The notes under the pieces are model-generated. The model saw only the letters and a list, made by a program, of their open reading frames with translations. It ran no database searches and was not told the DNA's origin. From the NCBI RefSeq assembly GCF_018531495.1, contig NZ_JAHDTI010000017.1, positions 1 through 64,000 on the forward strand: a stretch of 64,000 nt of DNA. The letters run 5' to 3'. The position numbers and the translations under genes are program-made. Source of the stretch: Nonomuraea sediminis. Its GTDB lineage: Bacteria > Actinomycetota > Actinomycetes > Streptosporangiales > Streptosporangiaceae. Every line of letters starts with the position of its first letter. The stretch's first letter is position 1. Shown here piece by piece: positions 38,695-47,643 of the stretch.

Positions 38695-40875
38695 CTATGG
38701 GGTGTCGGTGCGGGCTTCTATTTCGTCGGTGAAGGACCAGGCGCTGCTGGCCGGGGTTGCCGTGATTTTGATGTAGCGGGCGGAGGTGTTCAGGCCCAGT
38801 AGGCGGTACTTGTGGGACTGGTCGGTTGAGCCGACTGCGGGGGCGGTTACGGTTCCTGCCGTGGTGAATGAGGTGCCGTTGGTTGAGAGGGCGTAGGTGA
38901 TGGATGAGGGGAGGAAGATGTAGACGCCCTTGACCTGGAGCCAGTCGCTCGAGAGTTCCTTGATGAGTTTGGTCGTGCCCAGGTCGACGGTGAAGGAGTA
39001 CGGCGAGGCGGTGTTCCTGCCTTGCCAGGCGGCGTCGCCGTAGGACGTGGTGCCGTAGGTGCCGTTCGTCAGCTCAGCGGTGCCGGTGTCCGGGTAGGAG
39101 GCGTCCGCGGGCATGGATGACGTGTAGGGCTTGGCGGAGGCCAGGTTGATGGGGTTGTTGGGGGCCGCGGGGGTGGTGGCCGAGGCCGTACCGCTGGAGC
39201 CGGAGACGTTGCCTGCCGCGTCGAAAGCGGCGATCGAGTAGGTGTAGGCGGTTGAGGGGTCCAGGCCGGAGTCGGTGAAGGTCGTGGCCGTGCCGTACAG
39301 GGTCTTGACGAGGGTGCCGTTGCGGGTGAGCCGGTAGCCGACCGCGTCCGAGGGGCCTGTCCAGGAGAGGTTCACTGTCAGCGGGTTGATGGCTGTGGCC
39401 GTCAAACCCGTAGGGGTGGCGGGCGGGGTGGATTCGACCACGCCCGAGGTCAGGTAGTCGCGGTAGGTCTGGTCGTAGGCCGGGTCGACCTGCATGGGGC
39501 TCTGGTAGTGGTCGTAGGCGAAGCTCCAGTAGCGCGACACCGAGGACTGGACGGCCTGCATGTCGGCGACGAAGTCCTTGACGCCCATGGGCTTGAAGTC
39601 CAGGTTGAACGTCTCCGTGTCGGCCCACAGCTGGGTCGCGGGGCGGGCGGCGGTGATGGCGTTCTTGGTGGCGGTGAACCAGGTCGAGAGCTGTGAGGTG
39701 ACGGCGTGGCCCGCGCCCACGCCGTCCTGGAGGGCGATGACGTCGATGGGGCTCGTCGTCAGGATCGAGGTCCACATGGACTGCCACTGAGCCGACGTCA
39801 GGCCGCCCGCGGTGTTGAAGAAGGGGGAGACGACGATGGGCTTGGGGTGCAGGTGGTTGGCGACCGTGGAGTAGAAGCCGGCCATGGCGTCCCAGCTGGC
39901 CTGGGTGGTGAAGTTCCAGTTGTCGACCTCGAAGGACAGGTACCAGCCGGCCAGCGAGGGGTGCGTGCCGTACTTGGACCACAGGTCGTCGGCCAGGGCG
40001 TTGGCCGTGGTCGCTTCGGCGTTGAGCCAGGCGCTGTCACTGGCGTACTTCTGCCACCAGTCGTTGTTGACCTGGAGGCCGAGGTAGACCTTGATGCCCG
40101 CGTTGTCGGCGGCCGTCAGGGCGCGCGAGACGACGTCGGTGGTGGTCGACTGGGTGTAGCCGGTCAGGCCTGAGGGGTAGACGGTGGTCTTGGTCTTGCT
40201 GTCGGCCGTCCACTGCAGGGCCAGATCGGTGATGCAGGCGCGGTTCAGGTACCCCAGCTCCGTGGCCCACTGGCCGGTGTTCCAGGTGTCCCCGAGGTCG
40301 GGCTGGAGGAAGGAGCCGGCGAACCGGGGCGAGGTCCCGCACGACGACGTGCCCATGGCCGCCCAGTCGTCGACGAAGCTCCAGGTGGCCGGGGTGCTGG
40401 TGACGATCATGCGGACGAAGCGGGCGGTGCGCGGCGTCCCGGGCGTGCAGGCGTACGCCTTGGCCGAGACGTCCGGAGCGGTTTGCGCCGAGACGGTACA
40501 GGCCGTGGACCAGGTCGCGCCGTCGAGCGAGTCCTGGAAGGCGACCTGGGTGGGCAGGTAGACGCCGGCGCCGGTGTACTTGAAGAAGGTGGCCGTGTGG
40601 GACGTGATCGACGACGCGGTGCCGAGGTCGGCGGTGAACTGGTAGCTGGTCGCGCCATTGCGGCCCTGCCAGGCGGGGTCGGCCAGGAGGGCGGCGGCGT
40701 GGGCTCCGTCGGTGAGTTCGCCGCCACTGTCGGGGTAGGACGCACTGGCGGCCACCGAGGCGGTGTACGTCTTGCCGAGGAGGAGGTCGGTGTCGGCCGA
40801 GGCTGGAGGCGACGGGATCCCGATCGCGCAGGCCACCACCACGGCCAGGGCTAAGAGTGTTCTCCGTACGAGCAT
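38695..40875 (-). CDS. Secreted DUF4434-type glycoside hydrolase-like protein with F5/8 and Fn3 domains
   Basis: A 726-aa exported protein. The signal peptide MLVRRTLLALAVVVACAIG ends before ADTDLL. Domains in order: a discoidin-like carbohydrate-binding domain (about 35-180), a DUF4434 TIM-barrel-like catalytic domain (about 185-465, with FAGSFLQPDLGDTWN, WYLSFEVDNWNF and WADTETFN acidic candidates), fibronectin type III (about 475-565) and a second discoidin-like domain (about 575-722). The two discoidin domains share WQGRN. ATG 40875 has GGGAG 7 nt upstream. Last gene of the sugar operon, so it probably releases the imported glycan outside the cell. Confidence 0.85.
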   Translation of the reverse strand: MLVRRTLLALAVVVACAIGIPSPPASADTDLLLGKTYTASVAASASYPDSGGELTDGAHAAALLADPAWQGRNGATSYQFTADLGTASSITSHTATFFKYTGAGVYLPTQVAFQDSLDGATWSTACTVSAQTAPDVSAKAYACTPGTPRTARFVRMIVTSTPATWSFVDDWAAMGTSSCGTSPRFAGSFLQPDLGDTWNTGQWATELGYLNRACITDLALQWTADSKTKTTVYPSGLTGYTQSTTTDVVSRALTAADNAGIKVYLGLQVNNDWWQKYASDSAWLNAEATTANALADDLWSKYGTHPSLAGWYLSFEVDNWNFTTQASWDAMAGFYSTVANHLHPKPIVVSPFFNTAGGLTSAQWQSMWTSILTTSPIDVIALQDGVGAGHAVTSQLSTWFTATKNAITAARPATQLWADTETFNLDFKPMGVKDFVADMQAVQSSVSRYWSFAYDHYQSPMQVDPAYDQTYRDYLTSGVVESTPPATPTGLTATAINPLTVNLSWTGPSDAVGYRLTRNGTLVKTLYGTATTFTDSGLDPSTAYTYSIAAFDAAGNVSGSSGTASATTPAAPNNPINLASAKPYTSSMPADASYPDTGTAELTNGTYGTTSYGDAAWQGRNTASPYSFTVDLGTTKLIKELSSDWLQVKGVYIFLPSSITYALSTNGTSFTTAGTVTAPAVGSTDQSHKYRLLGLNTSARYIKITATPASSAWSFTDEIEARTDTP

Positions 40876-41708
40876 GGGACTTCTCCCTTCCATAAGGATG
40901 CGGCGCCGATCACCCCACCCGCGGAACCAAGGGATGCGAGCCGGATCGGGACGCGATCAGGCCCGGGAAGGGCCTCGGCGCGCAGAGCGGCCGACAGCGG
41001 GTCCAGGAAGCGTGAGCCCAACCCGGTCACGCCGCCGCCGATCACGATCACGGCCGGTTCGAGCGTCGAGGCCAGCCCGCCCAGCGCACGCCCGAGCAGG
41101 GTCGCCGCCTCACGGACCACCTCGTCGGCGACCGGCCCTTCCAAGGAGCCTTGACCGCCACGGCGCAGGTACTCCGCCAGGAGAGCAGGCCCTGACGCAT
41201 AGGCCTCCACGTGCCCGACCCGACCGCAGGGGCATCGCCGGTCTCCGCCCACCCACAGGTGTCCAAGAGCACCTCCCGGCAGGACCCGTCCATCCACGAC
41301 GAAGGCCCCGCCGATCCCCGTCCCGACGGTCACCACCAGCGCGGACGTGGCCCCGGCGGCGGCACCGAACCTGGACTCCCCCTCGGCCCAGGCGTGCACG
41401 TCGTTGACCACCCGGACAGGGAGGTCGAGAGCAGCCGAGAACGCCCCGAGCAGGTCGGTGCCCGCCCATCCGGGCAGGGCGTCCGTGGCGTGGGTGACGA
41501 TCCCGGAGGCGGAGATGGTCCCGGCGCTTCCCACTCCGCATGCCACGACGCCGTCGGTGAGCAGCGAGCGCGCCAGCCGTACGGCATGATCGAGCACGTC
41601 GGCGGCGGGGGTGGCGATGACGCGGGACGACAGCAGTTCCCCGGAAGGCGACACCAGCCCTGCGGCGATCTTGGTGCCGCCGATGTCCACGCCGAGCACG
41701 GCTTTCAT
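40851..41708 (-). CDS. nanK: ROK-family kinase, probable N-acetylmannosamine kinase
   Basis: A 285-aa ROK kinase. The ATP-binding motif VLGVDIGGTKIAAG opens the protein, the sugar-binding VNDVHAW and GTGIGG follow, and GALGHLWVG carries the catalytic-region histidine. The zinc motif reads CPCGRVGHVE, with histidine in the place of the third cysteine of CxCGxxGC. The ATG at 41708 overlaps the nanE stop (ATGA). Adjacency to a NanE-type epimerase argues for ManNAc phosphorylation, although other N-acyl sugars are possible. Its 3' end overlaps the start of the secreted hydrolase. Confidence 0.85.
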   Translation of the reverse strand: MKAVLGVDIGGTKIAAGLVSPSGELLSSRVIATPAADVLDHAVRLARSLLTDGVVACGVGSAGTISASGIVTHATDALPGWAGTDLLGAFSAALDLPVRVVNDVHAWAEGESRFGAAAGATSALVVTVGTGIGGAFVVDGRVLPGGALGHLWVGGDRRCPCGRVGHVEAYASGPALLAEYLRRGGQGSLEGPVADEVVREAATLLGRALGGLASTLEPAVIVIGGGVTGLGSRFLDPLSAALRAEALPGPDRVPIRLASLGSAGGVIGAASLWKGEVPCSYGEHS

Positions 41709-42370
41709 AGCAAATGTCCTAAAGGCGTCGCCGCGACGAGCCGCTGGGTGATGGCCAGCGGATCGGTCACCGCACCGCCGATGACCACACTCCAGGCCCC
41801 TGCGGCGAAGGCGGTCGCGACATGCTCCGGGGTGCGCAACCGCCCCTCCGCCACGGTGCGGACGCCGTGCGAGGCGAGCCGTTCCACCAGCTCCAGATCG
41901 GGTTCGTCCCCTGCGCAGGGGGATTCGGCCGTGTAGCCGGACAGTGTCGTGGACACCAGGGAAGCCCCGAAGTCCCAGGCCCGTAACCCCTCGTCGAGGG
42001 TCGAGACGTCGGCCATGACCGGCACGCCCAGTTCCGCACGGACGAGCTTGACAAGGGATGCAGAGGAGGTGGCCTCGACGGCGACCAGGTCGGCCCCCGC
42101 CGCGACCAACTCCGAGGCCAGCTCCAGCGTGGGAGTGATCAGGGGACGCGCCTCGGGCCGCGCCACCTTGGTCAGCCCGATGACGGGCACCCGCACCAGG
42201 GCCTTGGCCGCGCGCACGTCGTCGGGATGGTTGATCCGCACCCCCACGGCTCCCCCGCGCTCGGCGCACTCGGCCAGCAGCGCGATGACAGAGGTACGGC
42301 GCAGCGGATGCCCCTCGGGCGCCTGGCAGGAGACGACGAGCCCGTCACGGATGGCTTCCAGAACCCCCAT
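41705..42370 (-). CDS. nanE: Putative N-acetylmannosamine-6-phosphate 2-epimerase
   Basis: A 221-aa TIM-barrel protein of the NanE family. Characteristic blocks are GGAVGVRINHPDDVRAAK, VIGLTKVARPE (active-site lysine), VMADVSTLDEGLRAWDFGA and VAEGRLRTPE with VVIGGAVTDP (phosphate-binding). It converts ManNAc-6-P to GlcNAc-6-P, feeding NagA/NagB. ATG 42370 overlaps the preceding stop by one base (TGATG), so the two genes are coupled. Confidence 0.9.
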   Translation of the reverse strand: MGVLEAIRDGLVVSCQAPEGHPLRRTSVIALLAECAERGGAVGVRINHPDDVRAAKALVRVPVIGLTKVARPEARPLITPTLELASELVAAGADLVAVEATSSASLVKLVRAELGVPVMADVSTLDEGLRAWDFGASLVSTTLSGYTAESPCAGDEPDLELVERLASHGVRTVAEGRLRTPEHVATAFAAGAWSVVIGGAVTDPLAITQRLVAATPLGHLL

Positions 42371-43293
42371 CACCGGGTCCGGTCCGCGATCAGGTCCTGG
42401 TAGCGCCGGTAGAGCGCCTGCGCCGACGGCCACATCGAGTTGGGGCTCATGAAGTGCGGGAACTCGAAGGTGATGATCTTGTCGACGTACGGCTGGACGG
42501 TGTCGAGCCGGTGCGCCAGCTTCCGCCAGTCGGTGGGCGGGAAGCGGATCGGCATGTCGCGGTCGAAGGTCTCGGCGTTGGACCAGATCGCGATCCCGGT
42601 GCCGCGCGCGGCCTCGACGGTGGCCTTGGTGTACTCCTCGAGCTGCAGCAGGTCGGTGGTGGCGTCCTGAAAGGCGCAGGCGTCGACCAGCCCCTGGTAG
42701 CGGCCGAAGATCTCCTCCCAGATCCGCCGGTGCTCCTCGGGGGTGCGGACAGGCTGGGCGCCGGCGATGTCCTTGCGTCCCATGTAATAGGGAGAGATCA
42801 GCACAGGCAGGCCGGTCGAGGATTTGGCCTGCTCGGCCAGGGTGGTGTTGATGTCCAGGATGCGCAGGCTGGAGTCGGTGGTCTCGTGCGGCAGGTACCA
42901 GCCGCGGAAGGCGGGCGAGTCGCCGTAGCGTTCCCACATCTCGGCGATGAAGGCCCGGTTGATCTCCACCTCGGTACGCCAGTCGTGGCGGTACCAGAAG
43001 TGGTTGGAGTCATACAGACCCAGGTAGAAGCCGATGCCGCGGGCCTCGGAAAGGTCGAGGAAGAGGCGCACGAGGTCGACGTACACCGGCAACGTCGCGA
43101 CCCGGTCGGAGACCGCCTTGGACGGGCAGGCCAGCCGTTCGCCGCAGCCCGCCCTGATGAGCACCACGGTGTCGAGCCCGGCCTCGGCGAAGGTGTCGAA
43201 CTCGCGCTCCCACTCCTGCGGACCCCAGTTCTGCGACGGGATGTCCACGGTGATCTCATCGATAAACGTGCCAGTTATCTTCTTGTATGTCAT
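42370..43293 (-). CDS. DUF4434-family intracellular glycoside hydrolase-like protein
   Basis: A 307-aa protein starting at ATG 43293, without signal peptide. GTFIDEITVDIPSQNWG at the N-terminus, DTVVLIRAG, FYLGLYDSNHFW, FRGWYLPHETTD and IAIWSNAETFD follow the same TIM-barrel layout as the catalytic domain of the secreted neighbour (GSFLQPDLGDTWN, YLSFEVDNW, ADTETFN). The shared acidic positions in HET/FEVD and AETF/DTETF are candidate catalytic residues. It lies between the permease genes and nanE, so it probably trims the imported oligosaccharide in the cytoplasm. Confidence 0.8.
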   Translation of the reverse strand: MTYKKITGTFIDEITVDIPSQNWGPQEWEREFDTFAEAGLDTVVLIRAGCGERLACPSKAVSDRVATLPVYVDLVRLFLDLSEARGIGFYLGLYDSNHFWYRHDWRTEVEINRAFIAEMWERYGDSPAFRGWYLPHETTDSSLRILDINTTLAEQAKSSTGLPVLISPYYMGRKDIAGAQPVRTPEEHRRIWEEIFGRYQGLVDACAFQDATTDLLQLEEYTKATVEAARGTGIAIWSNAETFDRDMPIRFPPTDWRKLAHRLDTVQPYVDKIITFEFPHFMSPNSMWPSAQALYRRYQDLIADRTR

Positions 43294-43304
43294 GAAATAT
43301 CCCT

Positions 43305-44135
43305 TTATTTGAGGCCGCTGGTCGCGATGCCGTCGACGAAGTAGCGCTGTCCCAGCACGAAGATCACCAGAGCAGGCGCGGCGAACATCAGGCAGGCCGC
43401 CATGAGCGGCCCCCACGCCACCCCATGCTCGGAGAAGAAGTTGTAGAGCCCGATCGAGAGCGTGTACTGGCTGGTGTCGTTGAGGTAGATGAGCGGCGAC
43501 AGGAAGTCGGTCCAGGTCCAGACGAACTGGAACACCGCCACGGTGATGAGCGCGGGCCGGGTGAGCGGCAGCACCAGCCGCCAGTAGATGGCGAACTCCG
43601 AGGCCCCGTCGATGCGGGCGGCCTCGAGCAGCTCGTCGGGCACGTTCATGAGGAACTGCCGCAGCAGGAAGATGAAGAACGGCGTGCCGAGGAAGCTGGG
43701 CACCACCAGCGGCCAGTACGTGCCCGCCAGCCCCAGCTTGTTCCACACCAGGTAGACGGGGATCAGCGTGACCTGGGGCGGCAGCATCATGGTCGCCACG
43801 ACCAGGAAGAAGACCACCCCACGCCCGCGCCAGCGCAGCTTGGACAGCGCGTAGGCGACCAGCGGGCACGACAGCACCGAGCCGGCCATCGTCACCGCGC
43901 ACAGCCACACCGTGTTCAGCAGGTAGCGCCAGAACGGCATGACCCGCGTGGCCTCGGCGTAGTTGTCGCTCACCCAGTGCTGGGGCAGCAGCCGGGGCGG
44001 GAAGGCGAAGACGTCCTGCGGCGACTTGAACGAGGTCGCCACCATCACGACGAACGGCAGCAGGAACGCGGTCGCCATGATCGCCAGCCCGGTGTAGCCG
44101 CGGACGGCCGGCCGTACCGCGCTAACGGAGGCCAT
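43305..44135 (-). CDS. Sugar ABC transporter permease (MalG-like)
   Basis: A 276-aa inner-membrane permease with six transmembrane helices. The EAA loop that contacts the ATPase reads ELLEAARIDGASEFAIYWRLVLPLTRPAL in two parts near 180-210 (EAARIDGAS then LPLTRPAL). The N-terminus AFLLPFVVMVATSFKSPQDVF is typical of carbohydrate uptake 2 (CUT1) permeases. Overlaps the upstream permease by 14 nt. No ATP-binding subunit is encoded in the cluster; a shared MsiK-type ATPase elsewhere is expected, as is common in actinomycetes. Confidence 0.92.
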   Translation of the reverse strand: MASVSAVRPAVRGYTGLAIMATAFLLPFVVMVATSFKSPQDVFAFPPRLLPQHWVSDNYAEATRVMPFWRYLLNTVWLCAVTMAGSVLSCPLVAYALSKLRWRGRGVVFFLVVATMMLPPQVTLIPVYLVWNKLGLAGTYWPLVVPSFLGTPFFIFLLRQFLMNVPDELLEAARIDGASEFAIYWRLVLPLTRPALITVAVFQFVWTWTDFLSPLIYLNDTSQYTLSIGLYNFFSEHGVAWGPLMAACLMFAAPALVIFVLGQRYFVDGIATSGLK

Positions 44136-45027
44136 AGTGCACCCACCTGCGGGACGACAGGATGATCACCGCGGTGATCGCCATCGTGCCGACGAACAGC
44201 ACCCAGGCCATGGCCGAGGCGTAGCCCATCTTGAGGTGCACGAAGGCGTTCTGGAACAGGTACATCGAGTACGTCAGCAGCGAATCGCCGGGACCCCCGG
44301 AGGCCTGGTTCATCCTGGTCTGCGCGATCAGGAACGGCTGGGTGAAGATCTGCAGGTAGGCGATGACCCCGGTGATGAGCTGGAAGAGCGTCACAGGCGT
44401 GAGCATGGGCACGGTGATCCTGCGGAAGCGGGCCCACCATCCGGCGCCGTCGACCTCGGCCGCCTCGTAGTACTCGCGCGGCACGTCGCGCAGCGCCGCC
44501 AGGTAGATGACCGTGCTGCTGCCGATGCCCCAGATCCCCATGAGCAGGATCGCGGGCCTGGTCCAGGTCGGGTCCTCCAGCCAGGCGGGGCCTTCCACGC
44601 CGAGCCAGCCGATGGCCTTGTTGACGTAGCCGTACTGGGCGTTCATCAGCCAGCGCCAGACGTAGGTGGTGACCACGATCGGCAGGATCGTCGGCAGGTA
44701 GACCACGGCGCGGAACAGCGGCTGGCCGCGCAGCGGCAGGTTGAGCAGCATCGCGCAGGCCAGCGACAGGATCAGGCTGAGCGGCACGCCGATCAGCGTG
44801 AGATAGGCGGTGTTGGCCAGGCTGGTCCAGAACCGCTCGTCGCCGAGCATCTCGCGGTAGTTGTCCAGCCCGACGAAGTTCGGCTCCTGGAAGAGGTTGA
44901 AGTCGGTCAGGCTGTAGACCGCAGATGCCAGGATCGGGCCCGCGATCAGCAGGCAGAAGCCGAGCAGCCACGGCGAGGCGAACGCCAGCCCCAGCAGGAG
45001 CTGGCGTCGCTTCGTGCTAACGCGCAT
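44122..45027 (-). CDS. Sugar ABC transporter permease (MalF-like)
   Basis: A 301-aa permease with six helices. N-terminal LGLAFASPWLLGFCLLIAG and YSLTDFNLF are typical of CUT1 MalF/UgpA-type subunits. The EAA loop is EYYEAAEVDGAGWWARFRRI, followed by VPMLTPV. It starts at ATG 45027, overlapping the solute-binding protein stop codon by 11 nt, and ends overlapping the second permease, so the three transport genes form a coupled unit. Pairs with the MalG-like permease to form the membrane channel. Confidence 0.92.
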   Translation of the reverse strand: MRVSTKRRQLLLGLAFASPWLLGFCLLIAGPILASAVYSLTDFNLFQEPNFVGLDNYREMLGDERFWTSLANTAYLTLIGVPLSLILSLACAMLLNLPLRGQPLFRAVVYLPTILPIVVTTYVWRWLMNAQYGYVNKAIGWLGVEGPAWLEDPTWTRPAILLMGIWGIGSSTVIYLAALRDVPREYYEAAEVDGAGWWARFRRITVPMLTPVTLFQLITGVIAYLQIFTQPFLIAQTRMNQASGGPGDSLLTYSMYLFQNAFVHLKMGYASAMAWVLFVGTMAITAVIILSSRRWVHYGLR

Positions 45028-46309
45028 AGGACCCGGCCTTGCCCGCCACGTCGGCCAGCGCCTTGTCCGGCGCCGCCGTGCCGCGGAGCACCTGGTCGAA
45101 GGCCGCGTTCAGGTCGGTGCTGTACTGCTGCGCCCACGGCGTGCTGGCCTGCACCTTGACGTTCTTCGACTTCAGCGCGTCCAGCCAGTTCTTGAACTGC
45201 GGGATGTCGGCGAACTTGGGGTCGTCCAGCAGCGACAGCCGCGACGGCAGGTTGCCCAACGCGTAGGTGAAGTCGAGCATCGCCTTCTTGTCCATCATGA
45301 ACTTCATGAACTCCCACGCCTCCTGCTTGTGCGCGGAGTTGCGCGGGATGAACAGCGTGCTCGCCGTCAGCTGCGTGGTGCCCTCCAGCTGCGGCTGGGA
45401 CGAGGGGTACGGCAGCGCCGCCACCCCCCACTCGAGCTTGGGGGCGTTCTGCGCGATGAACCGCGGCTGCCACTCGCCGTCGATCACCATCGCGACCTTG
45501 CCGATGTAGAACGGGTTCTGCGGCGAGGCGTACTCGCCGAAGCCGGAGGTGAACTTGAGCACCTTGTCGGCGCCGTACTTGGCGGTGACGTTGTCGGTGT
45601 AGAACTTCAGCGCCGCCAGGTTGCCCGGGTTGGTGGGGGTCGCCTTGCCCGAGCCGTCGAACCAGTCGCCGCCGAACTGGTAGGCCAGCGTCGAGAACGT
45701 GCTGCCGCTGTCAGGGTTGCCCAGGCCGAGCTGGGTGAGGTTGCCCGCGCCGTCGGTCTTGGTGAGCTTGGCGATCGCGGCGGCCCACTCCTCGGTGGTC
45801 TTGGGCGGCTGGTCGATGCCGGCGTCCGCGAACAGCTTCTTGTTGTAGAGCAGCTGGTAGGAGTGCACGGCGATGGGCAGCGAGTAGGTCTTGCCCTCGT
45901 ACTTCATCTGCTGCAGGGCGGCGGGCACGAAGTCGGAGGTGTCGACACCGTCCTTGGCCAGGTAGTCGTCGAGCGGTTCGAGGATGCCCTTGGCCGCCCA
46001 GGAGCCGACACCGTTGCCGAAGTTGTCCGAGATGTCGAAGGCTCCCTTGGAGCCCGACATCGAGGCCAGCTGCTTCTGGAAGTCGGGGCTGGACACGCCC
46101 TTGACCACGATCTTCTTCTGGCCGGCGTTGAACTCGGCGATGATCTTTTCCAGCGCCTGGGCTTCGGGCCCGCCCCACAGGTACGAGAACGTGATCTGTA
46201 TTGGGCCGCCCTTTCCTTCATCGGATGAAGAGCTGCCGCACGCCGCCGTCACCGCTACCAGTGTTAACCCTGCGACCGCGCCGAGAGCGCGGGGGAATGG
46301 TCGCATCAT
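45017..46309 (-). CDS. Sugar ABC transporter solute-binding lipoprotein
   Basis: A 430-aa extracellular lipoprotein. The signal peptide ends at the lipobox VTAAC near residue 24 and continues GSSSSDEGKGG. The body has cluster B (CUT1) solute-binding features: ITFSYLWGGPEAQALEKIIAEF split near 38-60, SPDFQKQLASMSGSKGAFDI, and a C-terminal WEFMKFMMDKKAM. ATG ATG at 46309/46306 follows GGAGG at good spacing. First gene of the operon, 100 bases from the divergent GntR gene. Probable ligand: an amino-sugar oligosaccharide, inferred from nanE and nanK. Confidence 0.92.
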   Translation of the reverse strand: MMRPFPRALGAVAGLTLVAVTAACGSSSSDEGKGGPIQITFSYLWGGPEAQALEKIIAEFNAGQKKIVVKGVSSPDFQKQLASMSGSKGAFDISDNFGNGVGSWAAKGILEPLDDYLAKDGVDTSDFVPAALQQMKYEGKTYSLPIAVHSYQLLYNKKLFADAGIDQPPKTTEEWAAAIAKLTKTDGAGNLTQLGLGNPDSGSTFSTLAYQFGGDWFDGSGKATPTNPGNLAALKFYTDNVTAKYGADKVLKFTSGFGEYASPQNPFYIGKVAMVIDGEWQPRFIAQNAPKLEWGVAALPYPSSQPQLEGTTQLTASTLFIPRNSAHKQEAWEFMKFMMDKKAMLDFTYALGNLPSRLSLLDDPKFADIPQFKNWLDALKSKNVKVQASTPWAQQYSTDLNAAFDQVLRGTAAPDKALADVAGKAGSYAR

Positions 46310-46327
46310 GTCCACCTCCACGTTGCT

Positions 46328-46343
46328 ATTGGTATAGCCCAAT
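46328..46343. promoter_or_regulatory. DasR/NagR-like operator
   Basis: ATTGG-TATAGC-CCAAT is a 16-bp inverted repeat between the divergent solute-binding protein and GntR/HutC genes. Its TGGT-like half sites resemble HutC-subfamily (DasR, NagR) operators, so it is the likely binding site of the adjacent regulator. Confidence 0.6.
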
Positions 46344-46409
46344 CTCGAAAGTAGCGTCAAGATGCCGTATGGTTGGCGGGAAAGAGGCGGACGACGACCT
46401 GAGAGCTCG

Positions 46410-47153
46410 GTGATTGGTGTGGACCAAAACGGCTTGGCAACGGCTCCACGGCAACCGACCAAGACCGATCAGCTCAAGGAGCACCTCTACCGCCTGATCA
46501 GCAATCAGCTCCGGCCCGGCGACAAGCTGCCGACCGAGCGCGACCTGGCCGAGGCGTTCGGGGTCAGCAGGCTCACGGTACGGCGGGCCATCGACCGGCT
46601 GGAGAGCGACCGCCTGGTCTTCCGCGTGCAGGGAGCGGGCACGTTCGTCAGCGAGCGGCCGATCACCAAGACGATCGACTTCACCTCGTTCACCGAGGAC
46701 ATGCACAGCCGTGGGCTGGCGCCCGGGTCCCGGCTGCTCGACGCCGTGGAGGTGCCTGCCGGGGCGCGCATCGGGTTCGCACTGTCGATCAGCCCGGCGG
46801 ATCCGGTCGCGCGCATCCGCCGCGTCAGGATGGCGGACAACACCCCCATGTGCCTGGAGACGTCCCACGTACCGCTCGCGCTGGCGCCCGGCCTGCTCGA
46901 CCTGCCGCTGGACGGCTCGCTGTACGCGTTGATGGAGTCGCAGTACCGCATCCGCCCCGAGCGGGCCGACCAGACGATCCGCGCCACCGTCCTGGAGCCC
47001 GAGGAGGCGGAGCTGCTGCAGACGATGCCGCTCTCCCCCGCCCTCCTGGTCGAGCGGACCGCCTTCGACCAGCGCGGCCGCGCCATCGAGGTGGCCAAGT
47101 CCCTCTACCGCGGCGACCGCTACTCCTACCAGATCGCCATCGAACGCGCCTGA
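46410..47153 (+). CDS. GntR/HutC-family transcriptional regulator
   Basis: A 247-aa regulator. The winged helix domain (about 20-90) has LISNQLRPGDKLPTERDLAE and GVSRLTVRRAIDRLESD with the G-AGTFV wing. The UTRA effector domain (about 100-245) has RIRRVRMADNTPM, VLEPEEAELL and AIEVAKSLYRGDRYSY. HutC members bind phosphorylated amino sugars, consistent with GlcNAc-6-P or ManNAc-6-P as effector. I use GTG 46410; the frame is open to 46362 without a better start. Divergent from the sugar operon and the probable repressor of it. Confidence 0.9.
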   Translation: MIGVDQNGLATAPRQPTKTDQLKEHLYRLISNQLRPGDKLPTERDLAEAFGVSRLTVRRAIDRLESDRLVFRVQGAGTFVSERPITKTIDFTSFTEDMHSRGLAPGSRLLDAVEVPAGARIGFALSISPADPVARIRRVRMADNTPMCLETSHVPLALAPGLLDLPLDGSLYALMESQYRIRPERADQTIRATVLEPEEAELLQTMPLSPALLVERTAFDQRGRAIEVAKSLYRGDRYSYQIAIERA

Positions 47154-47169
47154 TCCCCCGAGCCTGGAT

Positions 47170-47562
47170 TCAGGGGCTGACCAGGCGGCATTCGGCGAAG
47201 GACAGGCAGCCACAGCCGGCGCAGGTGGTGAAACGGGCGCGGACGTCTTCCAGGCGCTCGATGCGCTCGTCGATGTCCCGGCTCCAGCATTCCGACGCGC
47301 GCTGCCACACCTCCTTGCCCGGCGCCACGTCGTGCGGGACGTACTCCAGGACGCCCTCGATCACCGACAGAGGGATGCCGACGCCCTGGGACGCGCGGAT
47401 GAACGCCAGCCGGCCCAGCGTGCTGTCGTGGTAGCGGCGCTGGTTGCCCGCGGTGCGGCGGCTGGCGATGAGCCCCTTGCGCTCGTAGAACCGCAGCGCG
47501 GAGGCGGGCACGCCGCTGCGCGCGGACAGCTCGCCGATGGTCAGCTCCTCCGAAACCAGCAT
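47170..47562 (-). CDS. soxR: Redox-sensitive transcriptional activator SoxR
   Basis: A 130-aa MerR-family protein. The helix-turn-helix is TIGELSARSGVPASALRFYE, followed by GNQRRYHD. The C-terminal iron-sulfur motif is CAGCGCLSFAEC, the CX2CXCX5C arrangement of SoxR [2Fe-2S] sensors. In actinomycetes SoxR responds to redox-active metabolites and switches on oxidoreductases and exporters. It diverges from an SDR gene, which is the obvious target. ATG 47562. Confidence 0.93.
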   Translation of the reverse strand: MLVSEELTIGELSARSGVPASALRFYERKGLIASRRTAGNQRRYHDSTLGRLAFIRASQGVGIPLSVIEGVLEYVPHDVAPGKEVWQRASECWSRDIDERIERLEDVRARFTTCAGCGCLSFAECRLVSP

Positions 47563-47576
47563 GCCGCCAACCTAGC

Positions 47577-47607
47577 TTGACCTGAACCGCGGTTTAACGC
47601 CGAGCCT
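47577..47607 (+). promoter_or_regulatory. Candidate SoxR-controlled promoter
   Basis: TTGACC (47577-47582) is followed by a palindrome AACCGCGGTT (47585-47594) inside the spacer, the position where MerR-type activators bind. It lies between soxR and the SDR gene. The -10 is weak, as expected for a MerR-type stretched spacer. Confidence 0.45.
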
Positions 47608-47643
47608 GGTCCCGGCAAGCACCATCACCACCGGGAAGGCATC

